A stretch of DNA of 64,000 bases from Clostridiales bacterium (GCA_021202925.1 JAJQCD010000014.1:124001-188000); one strand, 5' to 3'. Numbered from the stretch's first letter, positions 53,867 through 62,644 are shown. Program-made: numbers and translations. Notes: generated by a model not told the origin, from the letters alone.

Positions 53867-54999
53867 GACTCCCCCTCCTCCTTCAGCTTTGCAAGCAGCT
53901 CCTGTGCAAACGCCCGCTGTTTTTCATTCATAGGCTGATTGTTCTGCAATTCGTAAAACTCCTCAAATAATTCCATCTCTGTCCGGCGCAGCGTCTCCAC
54001 CGCCTCCACCGTCTGGCTCTCTCTGGTTCGCCGGTTGTCATATTCCAGGCGCATCAGATTCGGATAGATCGCCCGCAGCTTCTGCATGCCGTCCGGCACA
54101 TCCTCCTCATCGGTCAGCGTCGCATGGATATAATCTTCCGTATTCGTTCCCTCATAATTCGCCCGCAGCGTAAGCTCCGCGTAGGTTCCGCAGATTCGAC
54201 GCAGATCGCGAAGCGGGATAAGCGGAATTGTCCGGATCCGCACATCCCCCTTCGCCAACAGTTCCACCACCGTCACTGACTTTTCCTGGTCAGCCTCGGA
54301 GAACGAATACTTAAGCGGCGTCCCACAGTAACGGACCGTCTCCCGGCCAACCGACTGAGGTCCATGAATGTGTCCCAGCGCCACATAGTCAAACGCGTCA
54401 AATACGGACACGTCCACATTGTCCATTCCACCGACCGAAACCTCCTCCGAGTCACACCGCTCTGCTCCTGTGACAAACTGATGTGCCACAAGGATATTCC
54501 GCGCAGAAGTGTCGACCGGAATATGGCGGACAGCGACCCCCACCGCCTCCTGGTAACTCACCGGGTCCTCATCCTCAAACGCATGGCGCACCTGAACCGG
54601 CCGGATAAACGGCAGCAGACTGACGCAAACCTTCCCATACGCATCGGCCAGTTCCACCATCTGCACCTTCCCGTCGTACACCGGCGACAGATACACGCCA
54701 TGTCCCTGCATCAGCCGCGCCCCAAACGCAAGCCGCTCCGCTGAATCGTGATTCCCGCTCACCGCAAATACAAGCGTCCCCCGCCCGGCCAGTGCGGTCA
54801 GAAAGCCGTCAAACATCTGCACCGCCTCAGCCGACGGTACCGGTTTGTCATAAATGTCCCCCGCGAGAAGCACTCCCTGCGGCTGTTCCTCCTCCATAAT
54901 CTGCAGAATCTGTCTCAATATGTATCTCTGATCTTCCACCATGGAAAATTCATTCACCCGTTTCCCAAGATGAAGATCCGACAAATGCAAAAATTTCAA
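53863..54999 (-). CDS. sbcD: Exonuclease subunit SbcD
   Basis: The protein (378 aa) is a calcineurin-like nuclease. Metal-binding motifs in order: SDLHLGKRVNEF, LLAGDIYDKPVPS, VSGNHDSAERL, VAHQFVTGAE and ALGHIHGPQSV. The start is a TTG at 54999 with GGAGG upstream, and no ATG fits. It is coupled to sbcC. Confidence 0.96.
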   Translation of the reverse strand: MKFLHLSDLHLGKRVNEFSMVEDQRYILRQILQIMEEEQPQGVLLAGDIYDKPVPSAEAVQMFDGFLTALAGRGTLVFAVSGNHDSAERLAFGARLMQGHGVYLSPVYDGKVQMVELADAYGKVCVSLLPFIRPVQVRHAFEDEDPVSYQEAVGVAVRHIPVDTSARNILVAHQFVTGAERCDSEEVSVGGMDNVDVSVFDAFDYVALGHIHGPQSVGRETVRYCGTPLKYSFSEADQEKSVTVVELLAKGDVRIRTIPLIPLRDLRRICGTYAELTLRANYEGTNTEDYIHATLTDEEDVPDGMQKLRAIYPNLMRLEYDNRRTRESQTVEAVETLRRTEMELFEEFYELQNNQPMNEKQRAFAQELLAKLKEEGES

Positions 55000-55038
55000 A
55001 TGTATTCTCCCCTCCCGGACCGCATCGGCCCGCCTTCC

Positions 55039-55746
55039 TCATTCTGTCTGCCGCATCGTATTCAGATATTCCGCCACGCCGACCGCTATTGTCCAGGCAA
55101 CCCGATCCTGATATTCCTCCGTACCAAGGCGCGCAGCCTCCTCCCAATTGGAAAGGAACCCACATTCCACGATTACGATTGGCTCCTTCACATGCAGCAG
55201 CAGATAATATTCCCCGTTCGGCTTCGCCTGCCGCGTATTCTTCTCTCCCAGCACATAATCAAACCGTTTCTGCAGAATCTCTGCCAGCCGTTTCCCATTC
55301 TTTGAATTTTTATAGTAAAACACCTGCCCGCCTGACACATTCTCCTGATGATAACTGTTCTGATGAATGCTGACCACCAGATCTGGCCTGGCCTCCTCAA
55401 TTTTCGCGCAACGATTTCTCATATCCGCCATCTTCTTGTGGGTATCACCCTCCTCATAAAGACCAGCGTCGTCCTCCCTGGTCATGACAACCTCCATGTC
55501 AAATGCTTCCAGATATCCCTTCACCCTCCGCGCGATCGCCAGATTAATCTCCTTCTCCAGGCTGCCGTCCACGCCGATCTTGCCGGGATCGTTGCCACCG
55601 TGCCCTGCATCCAGACACACGACCGGCTTCCGTTTTTCGGCCACGACAGCCGGACCGGAAACCATCATCCCAGCCCTTCGCGAAATCAGATACACAAATA
55701 GCAGCAGCAACGCCGCCATCAGCACCTCCGCTTTCCGATGTTCCAC
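55039..55746 (-). CDS. N-acetylmuramoyl-L-alanine amidase (CwlD-like)
   Basis: A 235-aa zinc amidase with an N-terminal TM/signal anchor (about residues 8-22). VVCLDAGHGGNDPGKIG supplies the first zinc His, Glu follows in KEINLAIARRV, and LVVSIHQNSYHQENVSG the second His. VVECGFLSNWEEAARL has the catalytic Glu. The compact size resembles CwlD of spore formers, which makes muramic-lactam precursors, but a vegetative amidase is possible. The start is a GTG with AAAGGAA. It lies 40 bp upstream of sbcD, in the same direction. Confidence 0.9.
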   Translation of the reverse strand: MEHRKAEVLMAALLLLFVYLISRRAGMMVSGPAVVAEKRKPVVCLDAGHGGNDPGKIGVDGSLEKEINLAIARRVKGYLEAFDMEVVMTREDDAGLYEEGDTHKKMADMRNRCAKIEEARPDLVVSIHQNSYHQENVSGGQVFYYKNSKNGKRLAEILQKRFDYVLGEKNTRQAKPNGEYYLLLHVKEPIVIVECGFLSNWEEAARLGTEEYQDRVAWTIAVGVAEYLNTMRQTE

Positions 55747-55905
55747 TTTCTGATTCCTTTCGCCACCCTGTCGTTTTATTATATCCTGTCTCCGCAGAAA
55801 AATACATACCGAAAAGCATTGACTTTGGGCGCATATATGGGTAAAAAGTCAATATCGCCTAACTTTCGGGCAAAATCATGCCTTTTTTCTTCCAGGATTA
55901 TCCTC

Positions 55906-55911
55906 TATAAT
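55906..55911 (+). promoter_or_regulatory. -10 box of the 37-residue gene
   Basis: A perfect TATAAT followed by GTGGCC. The -35 region is T-rich (TTTTTT at 55883-55888) and not consensus. Confidence 0.6.
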
Positions 55912-55918
55912 GTGGCCA

Positions 55919-55934
55919 TCGGTTGAAAAACCGA
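55919..55934 (+). other. 5' stem-loop of the short transcript
   Basis: TCGGTT pairs with AACCGA around a GAAA tetraloop. It begins about 8 bp after the -10 box, so it would be the very 5' end of the mRNA. Such 5' hairpins protect transcripts from decay. Confidence 0.6.
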
Positions 55935-55967
55935 AGAAACCTTATGACAAACAAGGAGGAAAACAAT

Positions 55968-56081
55968 ATGCTTAAGAATATAAATATTTTTCAGAAAGAG
56001 AATATCAGCTCCTTTCTTCTGGGAGCAGTCGTAGTAGTTGCGGCGTACACGATTCCGTATGTTGCATATTTTGCACGATAA
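55968..56081 (+). CDS. 37-residue membrane peptide
   Basis: A perfect AAGGAGG lies 8 nt before ATG, a TATAAT 56 bp upstream, and a strong terminator just downstream, so this is a complete stand-alone gene. The peptide starts MLKNINIFQKENISS, has one hydrophobic stretch (LLGAVVVVAAYTIPYVAYF) and ends with Arg. It would span the membrane once. I do not recognise a family. Possibilities are a regulatory membrane peptide, a type I-like toxin, or a structural partner of a larger complex. No antisense RNA promoter could be confirmed. Confidence 0.75.
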   Translation: MLKNINIFQKENISSFLLGAVVVVAAYTIPYVAYFAR

Positions 56082-56104
56082 AGATCGGGCAACATCTTTC
56101 GGAC

Positions 56105-56149
56105 AAAAAAGACGTATTCGGTTCAAGCGAGACCGAATGCGTCTTTTTT
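56105..56149 (+). terminator. Strong terminator of the 37-residue gene
   Basis: AAAAAAGACGTATTCGGT pairs with ACCGAATGCGTCTTTTTT (one G-U), around a 9-nt loop. Confidence 0.92.
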
Positions 56150-56151
56150 GT

Positions 56152-56199
56152 TTTACAGAGACTTGTCTCTGTAAACCGACATACGCCGCTGACGCGGCG
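56152..56199. repeat. Two further hairpins after the terminator
   Basis: TTTACAGAGAC-TT-GTCTCTGTAAA (56152-56175) and CGCCGC-TGAC-GCGGCG (56184-56199) are perfect inverted repeats directly behind the terminator and before the stop of the convergent amidohydrolase. They may terminate minus-strand transcription or be remnants. Confidence 0.6.
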
Positions 56200-56217
56200 C
56201 TCCCCCACGCATGAAAG

Positions 56218-57555
56218 TCAGCTGCGGCGAGATGATTCCCCCGAATACACCTCGGAAGAATCAAAGGAATCCATAAATGCAATATATTCTTCCTTATTCT
56301 GAAATACCGGCTGATAGTGGTCTGCCAGCTCCCGTCCCCTCACGGCGCCATCCTTCAGCAGATAATACGCAGTCAGAGCAAATATCTTCGCCGTATTCAG
56401 ATAAGCCTCTTCTTCATTCACAATCTCAAAATCCACGCGATGCAGATCACCACGAATGCCTCCTGTACGGAAGGTATAAACCGGCATCAGGTGCTGCACA
56501 TCGCCGACATCCGTCGATCCGCCCGTATGACGGTCCAGACGGATGATTTCCTTTTCCGGTGCGGCGATTTCAGACGCCCGCAAAAGTTCCGGCAAGGGTT
56601 CTTCCGCGAGGCTCGGCAGATATCCCGGCACCGTGTCGATCTCGACTGTCGCTCCCATTGCCAGCGCTCCGGCCTTAAACGCGCGGTCCGTCTTCTTCGC
56701 CGCATCCGTAAATGCCGCAATCGTCTTCCCCCGCACCAGCGTCTCCAGAACAACTTCATCCGGAATGACATTGACCAGATTCCCGCCCTTTGTAATAATC
56801 GGATGGACGCGCACACAATCCTCATCACGGAACGTCTCCCGGTTTAAGCCCAGCGCCTGCAGACCCAGGGAAGCCGCCGAAAGCGCATTGACCCCTTTCT
56901 CCGGCGCTCCCGCCGCATGAGACGCCTTCCCTCTGTAACGGATTACCTTTGAGACAAATCCATTACCGGTTCCATTTCCGATCTGAATCGCATCTTCCGG
57001 AGCAATGTGATGCGCCAGGCAAAGGTCAATATCATCAAACGCACCGATTCGAAGAAGCTCGCACTTTCCTCCGCCATAGCGGATTTTTCCTTCCGTACGC
57101 AGACGGTTTTTGAATTCAATCTCTCCATATTCCTCCGCCGGCGTCGCGAAAAACACCACCTGCCCGTCAAGCTTTTCCGCCACTTCCGGCAGCGTCAATG
57201 CCAGCGCCGCGCCAAAAATTCCCGCCATCTGCGCGTGATGGCCGCAGCAATGGACCGCCTGCGTCTCGGGATTCGCAAACGCATGATCCGGAATCCGCAA
57301 CGCATCCAGCTCGCCGATCAGGGCCAGACTCACCCGATCCTTCTTTTCCGGATTCAGATATGCTTTCACCCCGGTGACCGCCAGATCCTTTTTTACCGGA
57401 AGCTTCAGCGCCTCCATTTTCTCCAGAAATTTCCCGGATGTACGAAATTCCTTGTACCCTAACTCTGCATGGGTATAAATATCCCTGGCAAATGCCAGAA
57501 TTTCTTCCCGCTTCGCGTCAATTTCATCAATGATTCTTTTTTCCGTCGCATCCAT
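56218..57555 (-). CDS. M20 family amidohydrolase (AbgB-like)
   Basis: The protein (445 aa) is a M20D-type aminoacylase. Metal ligands lie in VHCCGHHAQMAGIFGAAL, FFATPAEEYGE and LCLAHHIAPED. The lid domain has YRGKASHAAGAPEKGVNAL, and HTGGSTDVGDVQHLMP closes the active site. Relatives remove acyl or aminobenzoyl groups from amino acids. It follows a MetNIQ-type importer in the same direction, so the substrate may be an N-acylated methionine/cysteine derivative or a small peptide; this is inferred from context. Confidence 0.88.
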   Translation of the reverse strand: MDATEKRIIDEIDAKREEILAFARDIYTHAELGYKEFRTSGKFLEKMEALKLPVKKDLAVTGVKAYLNPEKKDRVSLALIGELDALRIPDHAFANPETQAVHCCGHHAQMAGIFGAALALTLPEVAEKLDGQVVFFATPAEEYGEIEFKNRLRTEGKIRYGGGKCELLRIGAFDDIDLCLAHHIAPEDAIQIGNGTGNGFVSKVIRYRGKASHAAGAPEKGVNALSAASLGLQALGLNRETFRDEDCVRVHPIITKGGNLVNVIPDEVVLETLVRGKTIAAFTDAAKKTDRAFKAGALAMGATVEIDTVPGYLPSLAEEPLPELLRASEIAAPEKEIIRLDRHTGGSTDVGDVQHLMPVYTFRTGGIRGDLHRVDFEIVNEEEAYLNTAKIFALTAYYLLKDGAVRGRELADHYQPVFQNKEEYIAFMDSFDSSEVYSGESSRRS

Positions 57556-57641
57556 CGTTTCATCTGCCCTCCTTAAGCTCCCGAATTTCTTTCTATTCTA
57601 CCAGAAATGGAAGCGGATTGCATCAAACTCCCAAAATTCGT

Positions 57642-58526
57642 TTACTGCAATTCCTCCGGAATCCACCACAGGCCGTCGTTGTTTGTTTCCATATACTGTT
57701 TGAATTCATCCGAATGATAGGCGTCCACGATTGCCTTTGCCCAGGAAGCGTCTTTGTTTGCTTCCTTTACCACAACCTGAAGGATCAGATGATCCTGGAT
57801 GTCCTCATTGGCCAGGGCCGTCGAAGCGTCGATGCCAGCATTATAAACCACACTGCCGGTAATCGCCACATAATCAAAATCCTGAATCGCCGCTGGGATG
57901 GTCAGACTTTTCATTTCCGTAAATTCGATATGATGCGGATTTTCCACAATATCGTCCTGCGTAACGGCTGCGCTGTCCGCGTTCTCATCCAGTGTAATCC
58001 AGCCGATCTTCTGCAGCATCAAATAGCAGCGAGCCGTGTTGGAAGCGTCATTCGGCACCGCAACCTTCGCGCCATCCGGAATCTCCTCCAATGTCTCATG
58101 ATTGACGGAATAAACCCCCGCCGGCACGGTCGGAATCGGACTGATCGGAACCAGATCACCATTGTAATTTGCATTAAAATTCTCGCAGTAAGCCGTATGC
58201 TGTTCCACGTTGACGTCCACATCACCGTCATTCAGTCCCACATCCGCGGTCTGCAGATCAGAAAAGTCGATCCCCTTCAGCGTATAGCCCTGCTCCTCCA
58301 GAATCGGGATAATCGCCGCTTCGAACAGTTCGGTATAAGGCCCCTGGGATTTACCATAGATGATCTCCGTCTTTTCGTCGGCTGCCAAAGCCTCCGCATC
58401 CCCGGAAGTCTCCGCTCCCACTTCCGTCTCCGTCGTGGTCGTTGCCGTCGCCGGGGCAGAACCACCGCATGCCGTCAGCCCCACCGCTCCAACAAAAAAT
58501 AAAATTGCCAGTAATGATTGTTTCAT
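57642..58526 (-). CDS. metQ: MetQ/NlpA family substrate-binding lipoprotein
   Basis: A 294-aa lipoprotein with signal peptide ending in lipobox LTAC. Then KTEIIYGKSQGPYTELFEAA, GVYSVNHETLEEIPDGAKVA and AVPNDASNTARCYLMLQKIG are typical of the NlpA/MetQ family, which bind methionine or its derivatives. The ATG at 58526 has AGAGGAGAG upstream; an in-frame ATG 9 codons earlier has no site. It lies downstream of metN and metI. Confidence 0.92.
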   Translation of the reverse strand: MKQSLLAILFFVGAVGLTACGGSAPATATTTTETEVGAETSGDAEALAADEKTEIIYGKSQGPYTELFEAAIIPILEEQGYTLKGIDFSDLQTADVGLNDGDVDVNVEQHTAYCENFNANYNGDLVPISPIPTVPAGVYSVNHETLEEIPDGAKVAVPNDASNTARCYLMLQKIGWITLDENADSAAVTQDDIVENPHHIEFTEMKSLTIPAAIQDFDYVAITGSVVYNAGIDASTALANEDIQDHLILQVVVKEANKDASWAKAIVDAYHSDEFKQYMETNNDGLWWIPEELQ

Positions 58527-58650
58527 AATCTCTCTCCTCTTTTCTTTTTTCATTTATCGCAAACGACTATGCCGTTTATGACCTCTGTCTTATCATCCCT
58601 GCTTCTGATTTTGCCGCACGAGGACGCCAATCCCATCCATCCGGCAACCG

Positions 58651-59331
58651 CTACCGATATTCCCTCAGCTTCCCGGAAAGTGCATTTCCCAACAGCTGCA
58701 GCGCCTGCACCATGATAACCAGGATCACAACCGTCAGAATCATCAACGGCGTATTCATCTTCTCATAACCATAGGTAAGCGCCAGATCACCGACTCCGCC
58801 TCCGCCCACATAGCCTGCCATCGCGGACGCACCAAGCAGTCCGATTGTCCCTGTCGTCAGAGCCAGCACGATCGAACCCAGCGTCTCCGGCACCAGAAAG
58901 TAACGGATGACCTGCCAGGTACTTGCCCCCATCGCCTGGGCCGCTTCCAGAATGCCCGGGCTGACCTCCAGCAGACTGTTTTCGATCAGCCTTGCCAGAT
59001 AGGGACTGATATACACCACCAGCGGCACCAGAGCCGCCGTGCTGCCAATCGTCGTTCCCACCATCGCACGCGTAAGCGGCATGATCGTCACCAGCAGAAT
59101 CACGAACGGAACGCTTCTCACCACATTGATGTAAAAACTCAGAACCGCGAAGACCACCCGGTTCTCTGCCAGGCCGCCCTTCTGGCAAAGCACCAGCCCC
59201 AGTGCCATGGCACTGCCGATCACCGTTCCGATCACCAGCGCCCAGCCAACCATATATACCGTCTGGCTTCCATTCAGAAGCAGACGCTCCACGGAAACCT
59301 TAAATATTTTTGTTTCTAATAATGCTTCCAT
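58651..59331 (-). CDS. metI: Methionine-type ABC transporter permease MetI
   Basis: The protein (226 aa) has five hydrophobic helices. The coupling loop EAAQAMGASTWQVIRYFLVPE is the EAA motif of importers, and VRSVPFVILLVTIMPLTRAM and LGASAMAGYVGGGGVGDLAL are MetI signatures. It overlaps metN by 16 nt. Confidence 0.93.
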   Translation of the reverse strand: MEALLETKIFKVSVERLLLNGSQTVYMVGWALVIGTVIGSAMALGLVLCQKGGLAENRVVFAVLSFYINVVRSVPFVILLVTIMPLTRAMVGTTIGSTAALVPLVVYISPYLARLIENSLLEVSPGILEAAQAMGASTWQVIRYFLVPETLGSIVLALTTGTIGLLGASAMAGYVGGGGVGDLALTYGYEKMNTPLMILTVVILVIMVQALQLLGNALSGKLREYR

Positions 59332-60356
59332 TCGTCCGCCGCCACCCTTTCCCGCAACACACCAGCTGCGTCAATCTGTGCTTCTGCCCGACGGATATCT
59401 GCTTCCTCTCCGATCAGCTGCAGAATAAACACACACATCACACTTTCCTGCAATTCCTGAACCGTCGCACCAAGAATATTAACCACGATGCCCTCCACCT
59501 GACAGATATCCGAAATGACCGGACGTTTCACACTCGCACCGATGAACTTGAGTCGTTCAATCTGATAGTGTTCTGTCTGTTCATGCAAAAGACGAAGGAT
59601 GCTCTCTGGAATCCGGTCATTGACTACCGTGCGGACAAACCGTTTCGTTACCGGCATCTGCGGACTGCCAAACACATCCACAACGCGTCCTCTCTCGACA
59701 ATCCTGCCGTTTTCCATCACTGCCACCTTGTCACAGATCATACGGATGACATCCATCTGATGTGTGATCAGCAAAATGGTCACTCCCATCTCACGATTGA
59801 CGCGCTTCAGCAGTTTGAGGATGGCTTCCGTCGTCTGTGGGTCGAGTGCGCTGGTCGCCTCATCGCAAAGCAGCAGATCCGGCTCCGTCGCCAGTGCCCG
59901 TGCGATTCCAACACGCTGCTTCTGTCCGCCGGACAACTGACTCACATGAGTCTCCCTCTTATCCTCCAGTTCCACAAACTGCAACACCCTGGCGACCTTT
60001 TCAGCGATCACCGTTTTCGGCGTACCGGCCAGAATCAGCGGTAACGCAATGTTATGAAAAACGGTTTTCGACTCCAGCAGGTTAAACTGCTGAAATACCA
60101 TTCCGATTTTACGGCGCAGGATCCGCAATTCCCCTTTTCCAAGGCTCCCAAGGTCACGTCCTTCCACCACAACCCGGCCGCGATCCGGCTTTTCAAGGCC
60201 ATTGACCAGTCGGATCAACGTCGACTTTCCGGCGCCGGAAAATCCAATGATACCATAAATATCGCCCTTCTCCACATGCAGGCTGACCTCCCGCAAAGCC
60301 TGCACCTCTCCGGTTTTTCCGGAAAAGGTTTTGCTGGCTCCTTCTATCTGAATCAT
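59316..60356 (-). CDS. metN: Methionine-type ABC transporter ATPase MetN
   Basis: The protein (346 aa) has Walker A GFSGAGKSTLIRL, signature QLSGGQKQRVGIARAL, Walker B LLLCDEATSALDP, H-loop LLITHQMDVIR, and a C-terminal NIL regulatory domain (from about residue 265) that senses methionine. The ATG at 60356 lies 9 nt after GAGGTG; an in-frame GTG lies 4 codons upstream. A strong promoter precedes it. I see no S-box, SMK or T-box leader, so control is probably by a DNA-binding protein. Confidence 0.93.
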   Translation of the reverse strand: MIQIEGASKTFSGKTGEVQALREVSLHVEKGDIYGIIGFSGAGKSTLIRLVNGLEKPDRGRVVVEGRDLGSLGKGELRILRRKIGMVFQQFNLLESKTVFHNIALPLILAGTPKTVIAEKVARVLQFVELEDKRETHVSQLSGGQKQRVGIARALATEPDLLLCDEATSALDPQTTEAILKLLKRVNREMGVTILLITHQMDVIRMICDKVAVMENGRIVERGRVVDVFGSPQMPVTKRFVRTVVNDRIPESILRLLHEQTEHYQIERLKFIGASVKRPVISDICQVEGIVVNILGATVQELQESVMCVFILQLIGEEADIRRAEAQIDAAGVLRERVAADEWKHY

Positions 60357-60381
60357 ACTCAGGCTCACCTCTTATTCATAC

Positions 60382-60397
60382 TATTCCGCTCGGAATA
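60382..60397. promoter_or_regulatory. Palindrome at the metN start site
   Basis: TATTCCG-CT-CGGAATA is a perfect inverted repeat covering the expected transcription start. The ATTCC/GGAAT halves resemble sites of Rrf2-family regulators such as CymR. It could also form a 5' mRNA hairpin. Confidence 0.5.
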
Positions 60398-60403
60398 ATG
60401 CAA

Positions 60404-60432
60404 ATTATAATGTCCTTTCTCAAAACTGTCAA
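60404..60432 (-). promoter_or_regulatory. Consensus promoter of metNIQ
   Basis: TTGACA, exactly 17 bp, TATAAT on the minus strand: a perfect sigma-A promoter. Confidence 0.92.
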
Positions 60433-60552
60433 TCTGCTTTGTTCCGATCGCTTATACGATCTTTTTATACCCGGTTATAGATTCATTCTATAGCGCTTCG
60501 AGGGTTCCTGTTGGATCCTTTATTTTTTCTGTTGCAACCCGCGCACACAAAT

Positions 60553-60580
60553 AAAAGAGCGGCATGACAGTCGCTCTTTT
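60553..60580 (-). terminator. Terminator of the DUF554 gene
   Basis: AAAAGAGCG pairs with CGCTCTTTT around a 10-nt loop; on the minus strand Ts follow (TTTTATTTG). Confidence 0.75.
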
Positions 60581-60624
60581 TTCAAATCCGTATCACACTA
60601 CCGTATTCTTCTTTTTATTTTCAT

Positions 60625-61353
60625 TCACAGCATCGGTACTATCAGATTCGTCCAGGCCCAGCTGCAGGGCATCGCCAGAATCATCGCGGGGATCATATCC
60701 GCGGTCGGAAGCGGTTTCAGATTCAGCATCCGGAATCCGGTCGCGATCAGCAGCATGCCGCCGCATGCCTTGAAATCATTGATCATCGCCGGCGTCGTCA
60801 GCGGATAAATCAGTCTTGCGCACAAAAACAGCGCATAAAAAATAACAAACTGAGGAATGGCGATCACGGATACCACATACCCCAGCTGACACGCAAAAAT
60901 CAGCGCAGTAAAAATATCCAGGATCGACTTGGAAATTAGCACCGAATGGTTTCCGGTCATGCCGGCGTCAATCGATCCATAAATGCCCGTCCCACTCGCG
61001 CAGAAAAGTACGATGATCGTCACCAGCAACGCCTTCTTCTGTTCGTCCTCCGCAGAAGCATCGGTTTTTAAGATCCGTGCGATCGGCTTCTGCATCAGCC
61101 CCGCCGCTTTGGTCACATTCTCGCCAACATGCAGCGCAAGTCCCAGCGCCGTGCCGACAATGACAGAAAAAATGACCGCCGGCATATTCTCCATCAGCAT
61201 GATGGCACTGATCCCCATGCCCATCGCACAGACGCCAAAAATCGACGACAGCTGATTTTTAAAATTGTCACTGAGCCGACTGCCCACAGCAGCGCCGATG
61301 ATACCGCCGAGGAATACAGCCGCCACATTCATCACTACTCCGGTTGGAAACAT
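60625..61353 (-). CDS. DUF554 family membrane protein
   Basis: A 242-aa integral membrane protein with about seven hydrophobic segments. GVVMNVAAVFLGGIIGAAVG, ASGTGIYGSIDAGMTGNHSV and CGGMLLIATGFRMLNLK are conserved blocks of the DUF554/YdfK family. It is thought to be a transporter-like protein without known substrate. It appears monocistronic; a TACAAT box lies near 61388. Confidence 0.9.
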   Translation of the reverse strand: MFPTGVVMNVAAVFLGGIIGAAVGSRLSDNFKNQLSSIFGVCAMGMGISAIMLMENMPAVIFSVIVGTALGLALHVGENVTKAAGLMQKPIARILKTDASAEDEQKKALLVTIIVLFCASGTGIYGSIDAGMTGNHSVLISKSILDIFTALIFACQLGYVVSVIAIPQFVIFYALFLCARLIYPLTTPAMINDFKACGGMLLIATGFRMLNLKPLPTADMIPAMILAMPCSWAWTNLIVPML

Positions 61354-61455
61354 AAACCCACCCCTCTTTTCATTCCAGATATCGTCTATTGTAACATTTT
61401 TCAGGAAATATGAAAACAGGCTTTTCGCATTTTAAGCAACAAAAAAAGGAATTGA

Positions 61456-61484
61456 TTGACGAAAAAACCGATTAACGGTATAAT
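61456..61484 (+). promoter_or_regulatory. Promoter of the sugar kinase gene
   Basis: TTGACG, a 17-bp spacer and TATAAT, 62 bp upstream of the ATG. Confidence 0.85.
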
Positions 61485-61546
61485 GGATTTGTATGTATTT
61501 CACTATGGGGCGTTACAAAAACCATAAACCATTAAGGAGGACAATC

Positions 61547-62644
61547 ATGGAACTCAATTTAAGACCCGCAGAAGAATGCAAATTTGACGCTGTTTCACTG
61601 GGTGAGGTTATGCTTCGTCTGGATCCCGGCGAAGGCAGGATCCGCACCGCGAGATCCTTTACTGCATGGGAAGGCGGCGGAGAGTACAACGTAATCCGTG
61701 GTCTCCACAAGTGCTTTGGTCTGAACACTGCCGTGATCACCGCTTTCGCGGATAATGAAGTCGGCATGCTGATGGAAGACTTCATCAATCAGGGCGGCGT
61801 TGACACCTCTCTGATTAAGTGGTGCAAGACCGACGGCATCGGCCGCGTCTGCAGAAACGGCCTCAACTTCACCGAGCGTGGATTCGGTATCCGTGGCGCT
61901 GTCGGCTGCTCTGACCGTGCAAACACAGCGATTTCGAAGGCAACTCCGGAAGATTTCGATTTTGAGTACATCTTCGGCACACTCGGCGCACGCTGGCTGC
62001 ACACCGGCGGCATTTACGCGGCTCTGTCTGAGCAGTCCTGCGAGACCGTAATCGCTGCGATCAAGGCTGCCAAGAAGTACGGCACCATCGTTTCTTACGA
62101 TCTGAACTATCGTCCTTCCATGTGGAGCGCAATCGGCGGCCTGGAGAAGGCGCAGGAAGTCAACAAAGAGATCGCCAAGTATGTGGACGTCATGATCGGC
62201 AACGAGGAAGACTTCACTGCCTGCCTTGGTTTCCAGATCGAAGGTCAGGATGAGAACCTCAAGGAGCTGAACATCGAGGGTTACAAGAAGATGATCAATG
62301 AGGCCGTTAAGACCTATCCGAACTTCAAGGCTGTCGCGACGACTCTCCGTACCGTTAAGACCGCTACGGTCAATGACTGGAGCGCTCTCTGCTGGGCTGG
62401 CGGCGAGATCTACAAGGCAAAGGATTACAAGGGTCTGGAGATCATGGATCGTGTCGGCGGCGGCGACTCCTTCGCTTCCGGTCTTGTATACGGCCTGATG
62501 ACAACCGGCGACGCTGAGATCGCGGTCAACTACGGTGCGGCTCACGGTGCACTTGCCATGACCACCCCGGGCGACACTTCTACCGCCAGAAAGAAAGAAG
62601 TCGAGGCAATTATGGGCGGCGCAGGCGCACGCGTACAGAGATAA
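61547..62644 (+). CDS. PfkB family sugar kinase (2-keto-3-deoxygluconate kinase-like)
   Basis: The protein (365 aa) is a ribokinase-fold kinase. AVSLGEVMLRLDPGEGRI at the N-terminus and DRVGGGDSFASGLVYGL near the C-terminus (PfkB motif 2 with the catalytic Asp) fit KDG kinases of Firmicutes. AAGGAGG lies 6 nt before ATG. Lys codons are 19 AAG to 3 AAA by hand count, and two-codon families strongly favour C-ended codons, unlike most neighbours. This bias suggests very high expression. No KDG-6-P aldolase or uronate gene is adjacent, so the substrate is not confirmed. Confidence 0.88.
   Translation: MELNLRPAEECKFDAVSLGEVMLRLDPGEGRIRTARSFTAWEGGGEYNVIRGLHKCFGLNTAVITAFADNEVGMLMEDFINQGGVDTSLIKWCKTDGIGRVCRNGLNFTERGFGIRGAVGCSDRANTAISKATPEDFDFEYIFGTLGARWLHTGGIYAALSEQSCETVIAAIKAAKKYGTIVSYDLNYRPSMWSAIGGLEKAQEVNKEIAKYVDVMIGNEEDFTACLGFQIEGQDENLKELNIEGYKKMINEAVKTYPNFKAVATTLRTVKTATVNDWSALCWAGGEIYKAKDYKGLEIMDRVGGGDSFASGLVYGLMTTGDAEIAVNYGAAHGALAMTTPGDTSTARKKEVEAIMGGAGARVQR

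Noticed and set aside
52205..53938. 577-codon plus-strand frame opposite sbcC
   Set aside because: It mirrors the Glu/Arg/Gln-rich coiled coils of SbcC, giving Leu/Pro-rich text without recognisable domains.
60440..60560. SAM riboswitch or T-box before metN
   Set aside because: The conserved S-box and T-box sequences are not present, and the promoter lies downstream of this stretch.
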